Shown: one piece after another, positions 44,187 to 53,263 of the stretch | Numbering within the stretch: position 1 is the first letter of the stretch | Layout: every line of letters starts with the position of its first letter | Assembly: GCA_036250225.1 (NCBI GenBank) | Contig: JAPZLL010000045.1 | Coordinates: forward strand, 124,001 to 188,000 | DNA length: 64,000 bases | Direction: 5' to 3' | DNA from: Cercophora sp. LCS_1 | Taxonomy: Eukaryota; Ascomycota; Sordariomycetes; Sordariales; Lasiosphaeriaceae | Translations under genes and position numbers: made by a program | Notes under the pieces: model-generated | Database searches by the model: none | The model's input: only the letters and a program-made list of their open reading frames with translations | What the model was told of the DNA's origin: nothing

Positions 44187-44941
44187 CTACTCAGCCCCAA
44201 CCCCTTCCTTCCACCCAACCGGCACCAACGCCGCCGCAACCTCCGCAACCCCCCTCTCCGTTGCCAACAAATTAAACTGCGCAGCCGCATTCCTCGTATC
44301 AAGCACCTCAACCCTCATCCCCAACCCACTAATCAGCCTCCTCGTCTCAGGGCTAAGAGGCCTCATCTCGGGTCCTAGGCCTAGAATCAACAAATCTACA
44401 TTTCATTAGCCTTTTCCCCAAGCCAAATACGACTTGCAATCTACGACCTCACTCATCACCCAACCTGAGAGCGAAAAAAAAAGACTGAAAAGAACTCACC
44501 AGGCCTAGGCCAAACAACACTCAACAACCCAAACCCCTCCTTGCCCACCTCCCACTGCCCCTTCCCATTAACCAGTTTCCTCGTCTTCTCATCCCACGGC
44601 CGCCAAGCGAATGCCTCCCCTCCTACAAGCAGCGCGCCGCTCCCGCCGGTGATGCGCACGCCCGAGTTGAGTGCGAAGCCGTTGTCCAGACAGGCGGTGA
44701 CTGAGGTCGAGGGGACGGGAGCATCGCCTAGGACATCGAGCTGGGAGAAGTCTGTTGGCGGGGGCTGTTCTGTGACAGGTTCGTTGTTATGGGCTTGGGT
44801 TTTCCGGTGAAGGAGGGTCGTTGTGTGAAGGGGACGGGTTCGCTGGATGAGGGTTGTTGCGGTGGGGAGACGTTTTGGGGTCTGAATACATGTGGCCTGA
44901 ATTGGGCGGGCAAGGCGGGGGAGGAGACGTAATGGAGTCAT
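44187..44941 (-). CDS. Mitochondrial complex I assembly factor, NDUFAF3/Mth938-domain type
   Basis: Family members help assemble the peripheral arm of NADH:ubiquinone oxidoreductase in mitochondria. Exons (minus) are 44941-44500 and 44395-44187, with a 104-nt intron, giving 216 residues. The N-terminal 50 residues are rich in Arg, Leu and Thr with no acidic residue (MTPLRLLPRLARPIQATC), a strong mitochondrial presequence. The Mth938/DUF498 domain follows: FSQLDVLGDAPVPSTSVTAC, GFALNSGVRITGGSGALLVG, EAFAWRPWD, SVVWPRPDLLILGLGPEMRP (restored across the intron), then VEVLDTRNAAAQFNLLATER. Molecular activity is unknown in the family. Confidence 0.88.
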
Positions 44942-45490
44942 TATGAGATGAGTGGGTTTTTTTTTTGGTGATGGTTGACTTTGGTGTTTTGGATGAGATG
45001 GTGAGGTAGTGGGAAATTTTGGGAGTTGATCGAATGTGAGACGTCATTGTTAAGGAGGTACGGGCTAGGGTGGCTTCAGATCCCGCTATTTTGCCGAGAT
45101 TTGGGGTATACCGCTATCGCGGGTCTGGAACCGCGATAACGCGTGGTCTTCTATGTTGTATATCACATAACTCGTAGGTTGAGCCCAGAATAGCCACGGT
45201 GTGGGAACTTGGCTTCAGATTACATCGTGTCTCATGCTCGTTGTCGACATACACAAAAAGGTCTCAGGGTTCGCGACGAAGTTAACGGACCGGAAAGCAC
45301 GGCCTGGAGTCCTTGTTCATTGCGAACCCCATTCCGCGAGAGAAAGCATCCCTAAGAACAGAGAGACAGCCTAACCCAGGCTGTGTTGTGTATGGCATGC
45401 AGCCCTTTTCCCTAATGAACACCGAAGCAATGAGACCGTCAACCTTGCCCAGCCGTACCGTCCAACCGCCAGAAACCAAAAACAAGTCGC
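44942..45490. other. Intergenic region
   Basis: 549 bp: promoter of the NDUFAF3-like gene and 3' UTR of eL34, both on the minus strand. A purine/T-rich stretch with a T9 run sits just upstream of the ATG at 44941. Nothing else supported. Confidence 0.45.
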
Positions 45491-46167
45491 TTATTTCTTC
45501 TTGTCGACCTGGCTCTGCTCCTTCAGCACCTTCTTGACGATCTTCTGCTCCTCAATGAGGAAAGCACGGACAATTCTGTCGCGGACGCAGTTACCGCATC
45601 TTGAGCCACCGTACGCACGCTGGACGGTCTTCTTGGGCTTGGAGATCTGGGCGTACTCGTGGGGGCGGAGAGCGGGGATCTAAAAGTAGTTCTGTCAGCC
45701 AGAGTCCCTCCTCGTAGTTATGCCTCTCCAAAAAATCTGCCCGCCCTCCCTCAGCCTGATCGAGTAGTCGTGGTGTTTTGTTGCCGGGGGATAGTCGGAG
45801 GAACCGATCTCGTTCGCTGATAATTGGTTGCAGTGTTCCGCTAGTTCGCTTCTCGAATCGATCCTCCTGAAAACCACCCTCCCCCTTCCAACCCAGATAT
45901 TCGGAATGCACTTACGCCAGGGAGCTTGATGCCGCAGTCGCCGCACTTGGGGGCAGTACCGCGCTTCTTGATGTGAAGAATGCGGAGGTCACCACCGGGT
46001 GTCTTGACGATCCGGGTCCGGTTGGACGTGGTGTTGTAGCTGCAAGGTCCAATTGTTAGTGATGCCATTTGCTATCGGGAAGTGCAATTCGCGTTTAAAG
46101 GGCGAAATTGATGGCGAGAAATAACTCACGGGTTGCGGCGGCGGTACGTAACACGGGTGTCGGCCAT
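45491..46167 (-). CDS. RPL34: 60S ribosomal protein eL34
   Basis: Cytosolic large-subunit ribosomal protein. Exons (minus) are 46167-46130, 46039-45916 and 45679-45491, giving 116 residues, the usual length. Introns of 90 and 236 nt are longer than most in the window; introns near the 5' end are typical of fungal ribosomal protein genes. The sequence is highly conserved: VTYRRRNPYNTTSNRTRIV, KKRGTAPKCGDCGIKLPG, IPALRPHEYAQISKPKKTVQ, RAYGGSRCGNCVRDRIVRAF and a Lys-rich C terminus. The four cysteines in CGDC and CGNC are the expected zinc ligands. Expected to be strongly expressed. I looked for a snoRNA in intron 2 and found no C/D box pair. Confidence 0.98.
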
Positions 46168-46824
46168 TGTTGCGGTGTTGTCGTCGTCGTGTTGAGGAGT
46201 TCGAGACGGTCACTGGGCGATGGGGAAGCAGAGGAATTTTGAGAAGTGCTTTGGAAATTTCTGTGTGGGTGCCGAATCTCAGCCCCACTGCACGCAGCTT
46301 GTGGGCGGGCGGGCTGCAGGGTTGTTGTGCCACTCTTGTGGCTTCGGTCATGTGGCTGGTAGAACGTGGTCAAACCTGTCAAGATGCCAAGTGCGGGCCG
46401 AAACTCACTCACCCTTCCATACGTATCGATCTCTCATCTCTCACTCCTGCTGACACCGCGGAAGGTTTCGACGCCCAACCCCTGTCTCTCTTACATGGCC
46501 TAGTTTACATCACAACTCAATACTGACAACTCGTCAGAACATTTTGATATTATTATAGTACTGCCATTTCAGCACCTGTTGTTTTGAGACCAACACCTTT
46601 CCATGAGATGCGAAATTTGAAGCCCTCAAGATGCAAATTATGAAGCCAACCTCGAACGCCTCGCTTTCTTCCTAGTAATGATCGCATCCATCGCTTTATC
46701 TCCGCTACTCCAACCCAACACTTCAACTCTGTGTTTCAACGCAAGCCATGTGGATTACCGTAACGTAGCCGTAAGCTCGCCTCGCCGAGGAATGAGACCG
46801 AGGACCCTCGCCCAGCAGCAATGT
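46168..46824. other. Intergenic region, eL34 promoter
   Basis: 657 bp between eL34 and the next minus-strand gene. Frames on both strands have no recognisable features. Confidence 0.45.
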
Positions 46825-47380
46825 CTAGTTTCCGCTGCCTTCGGTCTTCTCAGTTTGTCGCTGTTGCTTTGGCTTATCCCAGCCGGGGTGATCTTTGAAT
46901 TTCCATCGTGTGATGCCCTTGGGATTGGCTGCTTGGCTATCCGCGGCTTGTTTGAAGACCGCCTTGGTCTTGTCGCTGTTCCATTCTGCTTTGAATATTG
47001 CAAGCTCTCTGTTTGATTCATTCGCCGACGCTACCATGTTTGCGTAAAGCTCTTGGTCTGCATGGCTGTTAGTGGATTGGGGGCGGGCCGATTTCGACCA
47101 GTGCATGGAGCAAACAGGACAACGAACATGATGATTGCTTGCCGGTCAGGGGCCTTTGCATGCGATAAAATGTGGAACGGAGCTGGCGAAGCTAATGGAC
47201 GAGTTAGCGATGTTTGCAGCGCGCCACATTGATGTGTCTGAGTAGCAAACTTGCCTGGAGGTGGAGCTGATCCAGATGGTCGAGGGCGCCCTCAACCCGT
47301 TCCTCCTCCTCCTGCGCCTTGTCTTTTGGTGGTTTTGCCTGATTGTTGGCCATGCTGATGATCACCTGGGAAGATCAGGA

Positions 47381-47418
<38 letters not shown>

Positions 47419-47514
47419 CATAGGTTGTTGCACTTCAAAGATGTAGAACCAAATATGGATCGCAAATCAACGGGTTGATGAGTAGCTTACGTTTGCGTTG
47501 GTTGGCGCGGCCAT
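46825..47514 (-). CDS. Small charged coiled-coil protein, function unknown
   Basis: Not identified. Exons (minus) are 47514-47491 (24 nt), 47365-47255, 47191-47128 and 47057-46825, giving 143 residues. The protein starts MAAPTNANVIISMANNQ, has an acidic helix (KDKAQEEEERVEGALDHL) leading to an amphipathic heptad-like segment (LDQLHLQLRQLRSTF), then RPLTGKQSSYQELYANMVAS, and ends with NPKGITRWKFKDHPGWDKPK. Intron B (47192-47254) begins GCAAGT after CAG, a classical GC-AG intron; using a GT two bases on would break the helical frame. Intron A holds a CA/GT microsatellite. The true start could be the internal ATG in exon 2. It looks like a small subunit of a nuclear complex, but this is only an impression. 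Divergent from the FAR1-type gene. Confidence 0.62.
47387..47420. repeat. CA/GT dinucleotide microsatellite
   Basis: Twelve CA repeats, one CG interruption and further CA repeats on the plus strand, inside intron A of the small coiled-coil gene (read as GT repeats in the transcript). Confidence 0.9.
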
Positions 47515-47916
47515 GCGGAAAGAAACGACCGACGGGACGGGAGTGGATGGTGGAGGGGCAGCAGGTGGGGGATGAAATGGAATGGAGCTGGGGGCCTTGG
47601 AGCATTGAGGCAGAATGTGGCTGACTGGGCAAAAGCTTGGGCCAGTTGGTTTGTCGCAGCAAATAACTGAGAGCACGCACGCAAACTTCAACAATCCAAC
47701 GTCGGAAGCAGGCAAGTGCAAACACCGGCTTGGTGAGAGTGTCAACTCGCCATCAAGCGCAATCCAAAACCTGCGCTTTCTGAGTTTGCGAGTTGTCGCC
47801 AGCTTGTTCGCGACCCGGCGCGCATCCTTCCAGGTCACTCGCTTCTCACTGGCTCTCACTGGCTGTTCCACAAGACAAAGCAACGAGTTGCAGCAAGCCA
47901 TCACAGTGTGGCGGCC
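47515..47916. promoter_or_regulatory. Divergent promoter, coiled-coil gene/FAR1-type gene
   Basis: 402 bp between the two start codons, so it contains both promoters. No specific operator recognised. Confidence 0.45.
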
Positions 47917-49329
47917 ATGGAATCGCACCCGCAGTCACAGTCTCGCTCGCGCAAGCGCCCGCGCACCACGCGCACCTCGGAAGCCGGGAATTCTGCAAAT
48001 CCAACTCCAGTCGCTTCCCATCACCAGCAGCCCTGGGGAGCGACAGTCCCCGCCCACCAAAATCACCCCACGGCAGTGCGAGGAGACACTGTGCCGCCTT
48101 CTGCATTTCCTTCGCAGCAGCTCGACCGATCGCACCAGGTCGCCGAGGACGGCTTCATGAACAGCTACAGCGCCCCGCAGCACGGTCACAATCACCACAA
48201 CCAGTACCAAGACTCGCAGTCGTCGCTCCCCTCGGCCGCCCAACCCGATCCCGCCGGACTTGCCTCCCTGAACAACACCCTCAACAACATCGCCAGCGAT
48301 ACCAACGGCGCCACAAACCAGCACCAGCATCCCCACGCCCATCAGCAGCACCATCTCCCAAGCCAGCAACAGACTCCCCAGCAACATAACCAGCGATCTT
48401 CCGGTGCGACCGCAAACAAGACAGATCGCGTCCTCTTTCAGCAACACGGCGCAAACCACTCAGCAAACGACGCATCACCCGCGACCGTGGCGAATCTAAC
48501 ACCAGCTGCCTCGTACGCCCCGCAGGCCTGGCCGCCGGCCAGCACGGCCCCAGCATCCAACATGCCGCCGCAGTCTCCGGTCGCTAGATTGGCACCGCCG
48601 CCCGACGGTATCTACCCGACGTACAACGATCTCATGGCCGCAGTAACAAAATGGGCGAAGGACCAGGGCTACGGTGTTGTTAAATTGCGCTCAAGCAACT
48701 ATCGCGAGGGCAAACCAACTCGGTTCGATCTTGTTTGCGACCGAGGCGGTGTCAAGTACGCGAGCACGGCTAAGAAGCGCACCCCGAGCACCCGCAAGGT
48801 GGACTGTCCATGGCGCGCAAAGGCGGTCTGCGAAGTCAACCTGGGAAATCAATGGCGCTTCGCCGTCCAAGAGTCGCGACACAACCACGAGCCGCGTGTG
48901 CCCGCTGCCGCCCCGGGGCAGGAGAACACACCGATTGCGCAAAGCATGCGCAGCATCGGTAATAAGATCGATCGCCTGATGCATGACATGTCCCGAAACT
49001 TCGAGAACCTCGAGTCCCGGGTGAACCAGCGCCTCGAGATGATTGAGAAGCGTCTCGATGGGATAGAAGCTGGTCGCGCATCAATGCTGGGCGCCAACGG
49101 AGTACCTTCAATGGGAACCCCGAGCATGCCACCGGCGAACATGGGCGGCCCTGCGATGGGCAACGGAGCCCTGACCAATGGAGGCATGGGGTCTGGGGTA
49201 TTGGGAGATGGTCGGATTAGTGGCATCGAGGCACGAATCAACGTGATGGATCAGCAACGGAATGGCATGGACAGCCTGCCTATGATGGAGGACGAGACAG
49301 GCCGCCTCACCATGATGGTGAACCCCTAG
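47917..49329 (+). CDS. FAR1-type (WRKY-GCM1 superfamily) DNA-binding protein
   Basis: Probable nuclear DNA-binding protein or transcription factor. Single exon, 470 residues from the ATG at 47917 (MESHPQSQSRSRKRPRTTRT; a basic, likely nuclear-localising start). Residues about 30-225 are Gln/His/Asn/Pro-rich and disordered. The domain at about 229-327 begins IYPTYNDLMAAVTKWAKDQG and contains YGVVKLRSSNY, FDLVCDRGG, VDCPWRAKAVCE and SRHNHEPRV. The C...C...HxH spacing fits a FAR1/Aft1-like zinc-binding fold. A coiled coil follows (IGNKIDRLMHDMSRNFENLE and onward to about 390), then a Gly/Met/Asn-rich tail. No transposase domain is attached, so it is a stand-alone DNA-binding protein rather than a MULE element. 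The target is unknown. Confidence 0.75.
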   Translation: MESHPQSQSRSRKRPRTTRTSEAGNSANPTPVASHHQQPWGATVPAHQNHPTAVRGDTVPPSAFPSQQLDRSHQVAEDGFMNSYSAPQHGHNHHNQYQDSQSSLPSAAQPDPAGLASLNNTLNNIASDTNGATNQHQHPHAHQQHHLPSQQQTPQQHNQRSSGATANKTDRVLFQQHGANHSANDASPATVANLTPAASYAPQAWPPASTAPASNMPPQSPVARLAPPPDGIYPTYNDLMAAVTKWAKDQGYGVVKLRSSNYREGKPTRFDLVCDRGGVKYASTAKKRTPSTRKVDCPWRAKAVCEVNLGNQWRFAVQESRHNHEPRVPAAAPGQENTPIAQSMRSIGNKIDRLMHDMSRNFENLESRVNQRLEMIEKRLDGIEAGRASMLGANGVPSMGTPSMPPANMGGPAMGNGALTNGGMGSGVLGDGRISGIEARINVMDQQRNGMDSLPMMEDETGRLTMMVNP

Positions 49330-51474
49330 GAGGGGCCATGCTGAGAGAACGGGCTTTCGAGGAGCATGGCAAAGCTGGGAACGAAAAACGAGGGACCACG
49401 GGAAATCGGACGCGCATCGTGTCAGGGAACACAGTGTATAACTAGGTCGGCCCGTGTCTTTCTCACTGGTTCCTGCTGCCATTACCAGAACGGCATCGAC
49501 ACGTGTACGCATATACGGGGCGCATCCAATGGGCTAAGGGACGATAAGATGTGGTTGCTTTTAGGGGTGGCGTTCGGGTTCTATTTTCGGTCCGGAGGGC
49601 ACTGGACGGGTTTTCTTGGCTCTGGGCGTTGTCATGGGGATTTTCCCCAATTGTACAGGTCACCGCGTCTCGGCGTTTTTCGGACATGTTACCTCCCACC
49701 GAGGAGAGTCAACCGGAGGAAGAAGGGGTGAACTGGTTTTGTTGGTTTATGTATATTTATCTTGCGCACGCAAGATTCCCCTTTTCTCCTTTCGGTCTAC
49801 GAAATGAAGGAATCTGGGTCGGGGAAATGGGGCTATTTCTTTCCATTGGGCCTCCCTTTTCAACGGGTTACCTCGGCCGAAATTGGAACTGGTTACGGGG
49901 TTTGGGTTTCTCCTTTTCTCTCTCTCGCACTCTCTGTTACTCTTTTCTTCCCAGTTGTACACTTGTCCGCGGTGCCCTCGGTGCTGTATCGCATGAGGGG
50001 GTGGCTATACCATGAGGTCCTTTTTTTCTCCCTTCCTCTCGGGATTGACGGATGGATGGATGGGATTCATAAAAAGGGAATGCGGGGCGTCTCGCGCATA
50101 CACGGAACCTTCGACTTGGTTGGCAACGAGTTAGAGGACCGACCATACCCGGTCGCGAAAACAAAAAGGACAGGATCTCGTGGATAAAGCTAAAAGCCGG
50201 TCCTAACTTGGCGACGGGGAATAGGTATTGCACCTGTCTGTCTGCTTGCTTGACCGGGCAGGGAGGTTATTAGCTTATTCCGAATCAACACGAGAAAACT
50301 GTTTGCCAGTAATGTTTTGTTCGTTTACAATGATAATGAACTTGTGACCTTGTGTAATCTAGAATGCGCACAGTATTCCATGTGTCCCAGCAGGAAGCTG
50401 ACTGATCTCGCACTGTAATGTTTTGTTCACAAATCAGCAAGTTCTGGCCACCGGGATACAGATCGATCTGAGATCCCCCACGTGCCAGATCGATCCCGTC
50501 GTTCTAGGCCCAAGCCGTCCCCCACGTTGGGATGTCTCAGTTCGGGGAATGTTGGATTTGAGAGGCTGAGCGATGTCCGGGACGGTTTTGGGGAGGAAGC
50601 CTGTGTGGTTTACGACTTGAACCGATACATTCCTGGACTCTAAATCGTTGGTGTCCGATATTGAAGATGCGAGTCTACGGGGTTGAGCCTGGATCGTTCA
50701 GGTTTTGGAGCCCATTGTTATATTCCTTGAACTCGCTCAATTCCACGATTTAGCTAGTCTGTCTCGTCGTCACGTAGCGGGACATATGACACACAAGATT
50801 TGAAACCTTAGTAGAGCTCAATAGGAGATCAGTTGATAGATTGCTAAATATCATCAAGACCCCATCCCATCCTATCCTCTCATCATATCTACCCGCTACC
50901 AAAGGGGCGTTCCCCGTGATGCTAATTGACCTCAAACCACCCACCCGCTGTCTTCTTATTCCAAGAAGCGGGCTCGGTATCATCAACAAAAACACACATT
51001 TTTCTCTAGACGTCCCAACTCTCTTGCGACAAAAGAACCCTTCAAAACTCCATGTTCCTTTCAGCAACGAGGAAAAAAAGAATGCAGGAAGGGAAATGAG
51101 AAATGAAAAGGAGACAATACAGTACATATGATAAGGGGAATATTAGTGCGGCAAGTAAATCCCGGTCATGAGCCGTCGCCGCATTGACCTGAGAGACGCC
51201 GAATAAACCGAACTAATCCAAAAAGCCAACGCCTCTTCTCCCGTATCGCCCAAGTCTGATGCAAAAAGGTGTGACATGCGAGGATATAGCAGGGCCGAGA
51301 CGTATCTCGGACAGGTAGTTATGGTGCCGCTTCGTGAGCGACAAGGTCGCACAAGGGCGGAACCAAGGTGGTGTTACCAGAAACAGGGGTATTCAATTCG
51401 TAGCGTCATATGTAGTCGACGGTAGGCCGTCGATGGGTATCAGTGGAGAGCGCACTATTCTGGAGAGACCCTTT
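49330..51474. other. 2.1 kb convergent intergenic region
   Basis: Between the stops of the FAR1-type gene (+) and NoxR (-). The largest frame, about 154 codons at 49551-50015, is Phe/Ser/Leu-rich from T/C-rich DNA and has no domain. No RNA gene or mobile element seen. Confidence 0.5.
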
Positions 51475-53263
51475 TCATTGATCTTCAATCCAGACCTGCG
51501 ATTCGCGTTAGTATTGCCATCAACTCGCTCAAGTATTGCGTCGGGAAGTACGTACCTCGAGTTTCCCGGTGTCGAGTCTCTGTCTCTTTGCATTCTCAGT
51601 GACGGTTTGCATGATCATGTCGAGATCATCCTGGTCGCCCATGGTAACCATCTCGCCTTCGGAGTCGTCATCCTTGACCTTGATCTTGAACCGACGTCGG
51701 AGACCGAACTTGGCCTGGATGCTGCTGACCAAATCGGGGAACTCAACGGCGGTGCCCACCATGATGTAACGAACGTCGGTGGCGTGAACCTTGATTCTGA
51801 CCTTTGTTGGGACGACGCGCTTGGATGTGCTCCGTCTTGATGCGCCCGAGACCGACCCAGGACCCCTGCGGTTGGAAACCATTTCGAAATCGCCCTCGTC
51901 GAACGAAGCGTCCTCATAGTCGCTGCCCTCCTCTTCCTCAATGTACTGTGCGGGGCCACGGCGACCTTGCTGTGCTCGGCTGGAGCGAGAGCCGCCGCCG
52001 TTGCCTTGGTACATGTCGTAGAGGTCGGGATACTCCTCCTCCTCCTCGATCGATCGTTGCCTTCTTGGCGGTTCGCGTTGGGAGTAGCCTCGCGACGGGG
52101 CATTGACGGAAGCAGAGCGAGACGGGCGTCGTTGCTGCCCATCATCCGGTGATTGACTCTCCTTTGCGTATCGGTCGTTCGGCCTCGCCTTCTCAAGGTT
52201 AAGCTTGCTGGGCACGGGCTTGGGGCCGTTGCGCACCGAGGCACCACGGCTCACCTGAGGTGACTGCTTGTCGTTCTCTGGCGGTGGTGTCGGCGGGAAA
52301 ACGTTGCGGCTGTTGGGCGGCTCGGACTGTTGCCGCCTGCTCTGCAACCCGGGTTTGACAAGGTTGGTGGCAGCAAAGGACAGCGACTCAACTGGCCTGT
52401 CATCCTTGACGGAGGCTGAGCTGGCGCTCTTGATCTCAGAGCCGGCGAAGCCCGTGAAAGCATTGCTGCGATCTGATGCGGCAACGAGTCTTGCCTTTCC
52501 GAGGTAGTCCTTGGTCTTCAAGTTCCGGACCTTGGCCTCATTTGGCCTGTAAACCACACCAACCGGAATTGAGAAGACGGTGTACCCCTAGGGATAGATT
52601 AGTCCTAGTAAAATGCAAAGTCTCAAAACAAAACGCACCTCGGCTTCCTCCTTGATGGCCTCCTCAATGACATTGTGGTCCTCGACCATCTTCTCCTTGG
52701 CAGCGTAGGCCAAATCCTGCAGACCGGCCTCCTTTTGCTGCAGGTAGATGTAGCAGAGACCGCGGTTGAACAGAACCTCGCAGGAGTAGAGCTTGAACAT
52801 CAAGCCAAGCTGGTCATAGTTGATTGCTGTGTTACCACGGAGGTACAGAAGGGTGTCGTTGAAGTTTGCCAATGCCTCCTCGAAATCGCCAAGAAGGAAG
52901 TTAGAAACGCCTTGCTGGAAGTATGCGACGGCGAGATACTGGTCTAGCCTGACAGCTCGTTGATAGCATGCAACCTAGGGCAAAGTCAGAACACACACGT
53001 GTATGGAGAACCCGCGGCCGGGAGAGGTGGGACAGGACTTACAGCTTTCTCATGCTCGCCCAGCGTCGCATGGATCACACCCATGTTGAACAGGATCTTT
53101 GACGTGTCTGAGATCTTGTCGAACTCCTCTAATGCGGCCTCGAACTCATTGTTATCATACTTCTCCAGGGCCGTCACCCACGTTACTATTTCCTGCGACG
53201 TCCATGTTAGCTGCTGGTTACCGCCGAGACGGATCGGCGACGACATACCTGTTTCAACGACAT
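51475..53263 (-). CDS. noxR: NADPH oxidase regulatory subunit NoxR (p67phox-like)
   Basis: Cytosolic activator of the fungal NADPH oxidases NoxA/NoxB, binding Rac-GTP and the Bem1/Cdc24 polarity proteins. Exons (minus) are 53263-53249 (15 nt), 53192-53043, 52974-52639, 52587-51556 and 51495-51475 (21 nt), giving 517 residues. The two tiny terminal exons are needed for the family ends MSLKQEIVTWV and KLEVWIEDQ. N-terminal TPR repeats run to about 155 (FNMGVIHATLGEHEKAVACY, VAYFQQGVSNFLLGDFEEAL, NRGLCYIYLQQKEAGLQDLA). An activation segment lies at about 178-205 (VYRPNEAKVRNLKTKDYLGK). A Pro/Ser/Arg-rich linker follows, and a C-terminal PB1 domain at about 425-508 (KVRIKVHATDVRYIMVG, with an acidic SEGEMVTMGDQDDLDMI motif). 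Controls ROS-dependent development in related fungi. Confidence 0.96.

Noticed and set aside
45680..45915. Possible snoRNA in the long second intron of eL34
   Set aside because: No C box (RTGATGA) paired with a D box, and no clear H/ACA hairpins.
47058..47150. Second GC-AG intron (GGCAAGC donor) in the small coiled-coil gene
   Set aside because: A GT donor (GTTCGT at 47127) gives an in-frame product with better sequence continuity (GKQSSYQELY), so only one GC-AG intron is proposed.
47917..49329. Mutator-like (MULE) transposon because of the FAR1-type domain
   Set aside because: No transposase domain, zinc-knuckle SWIM motif or terminal inverted repeats around the gene.
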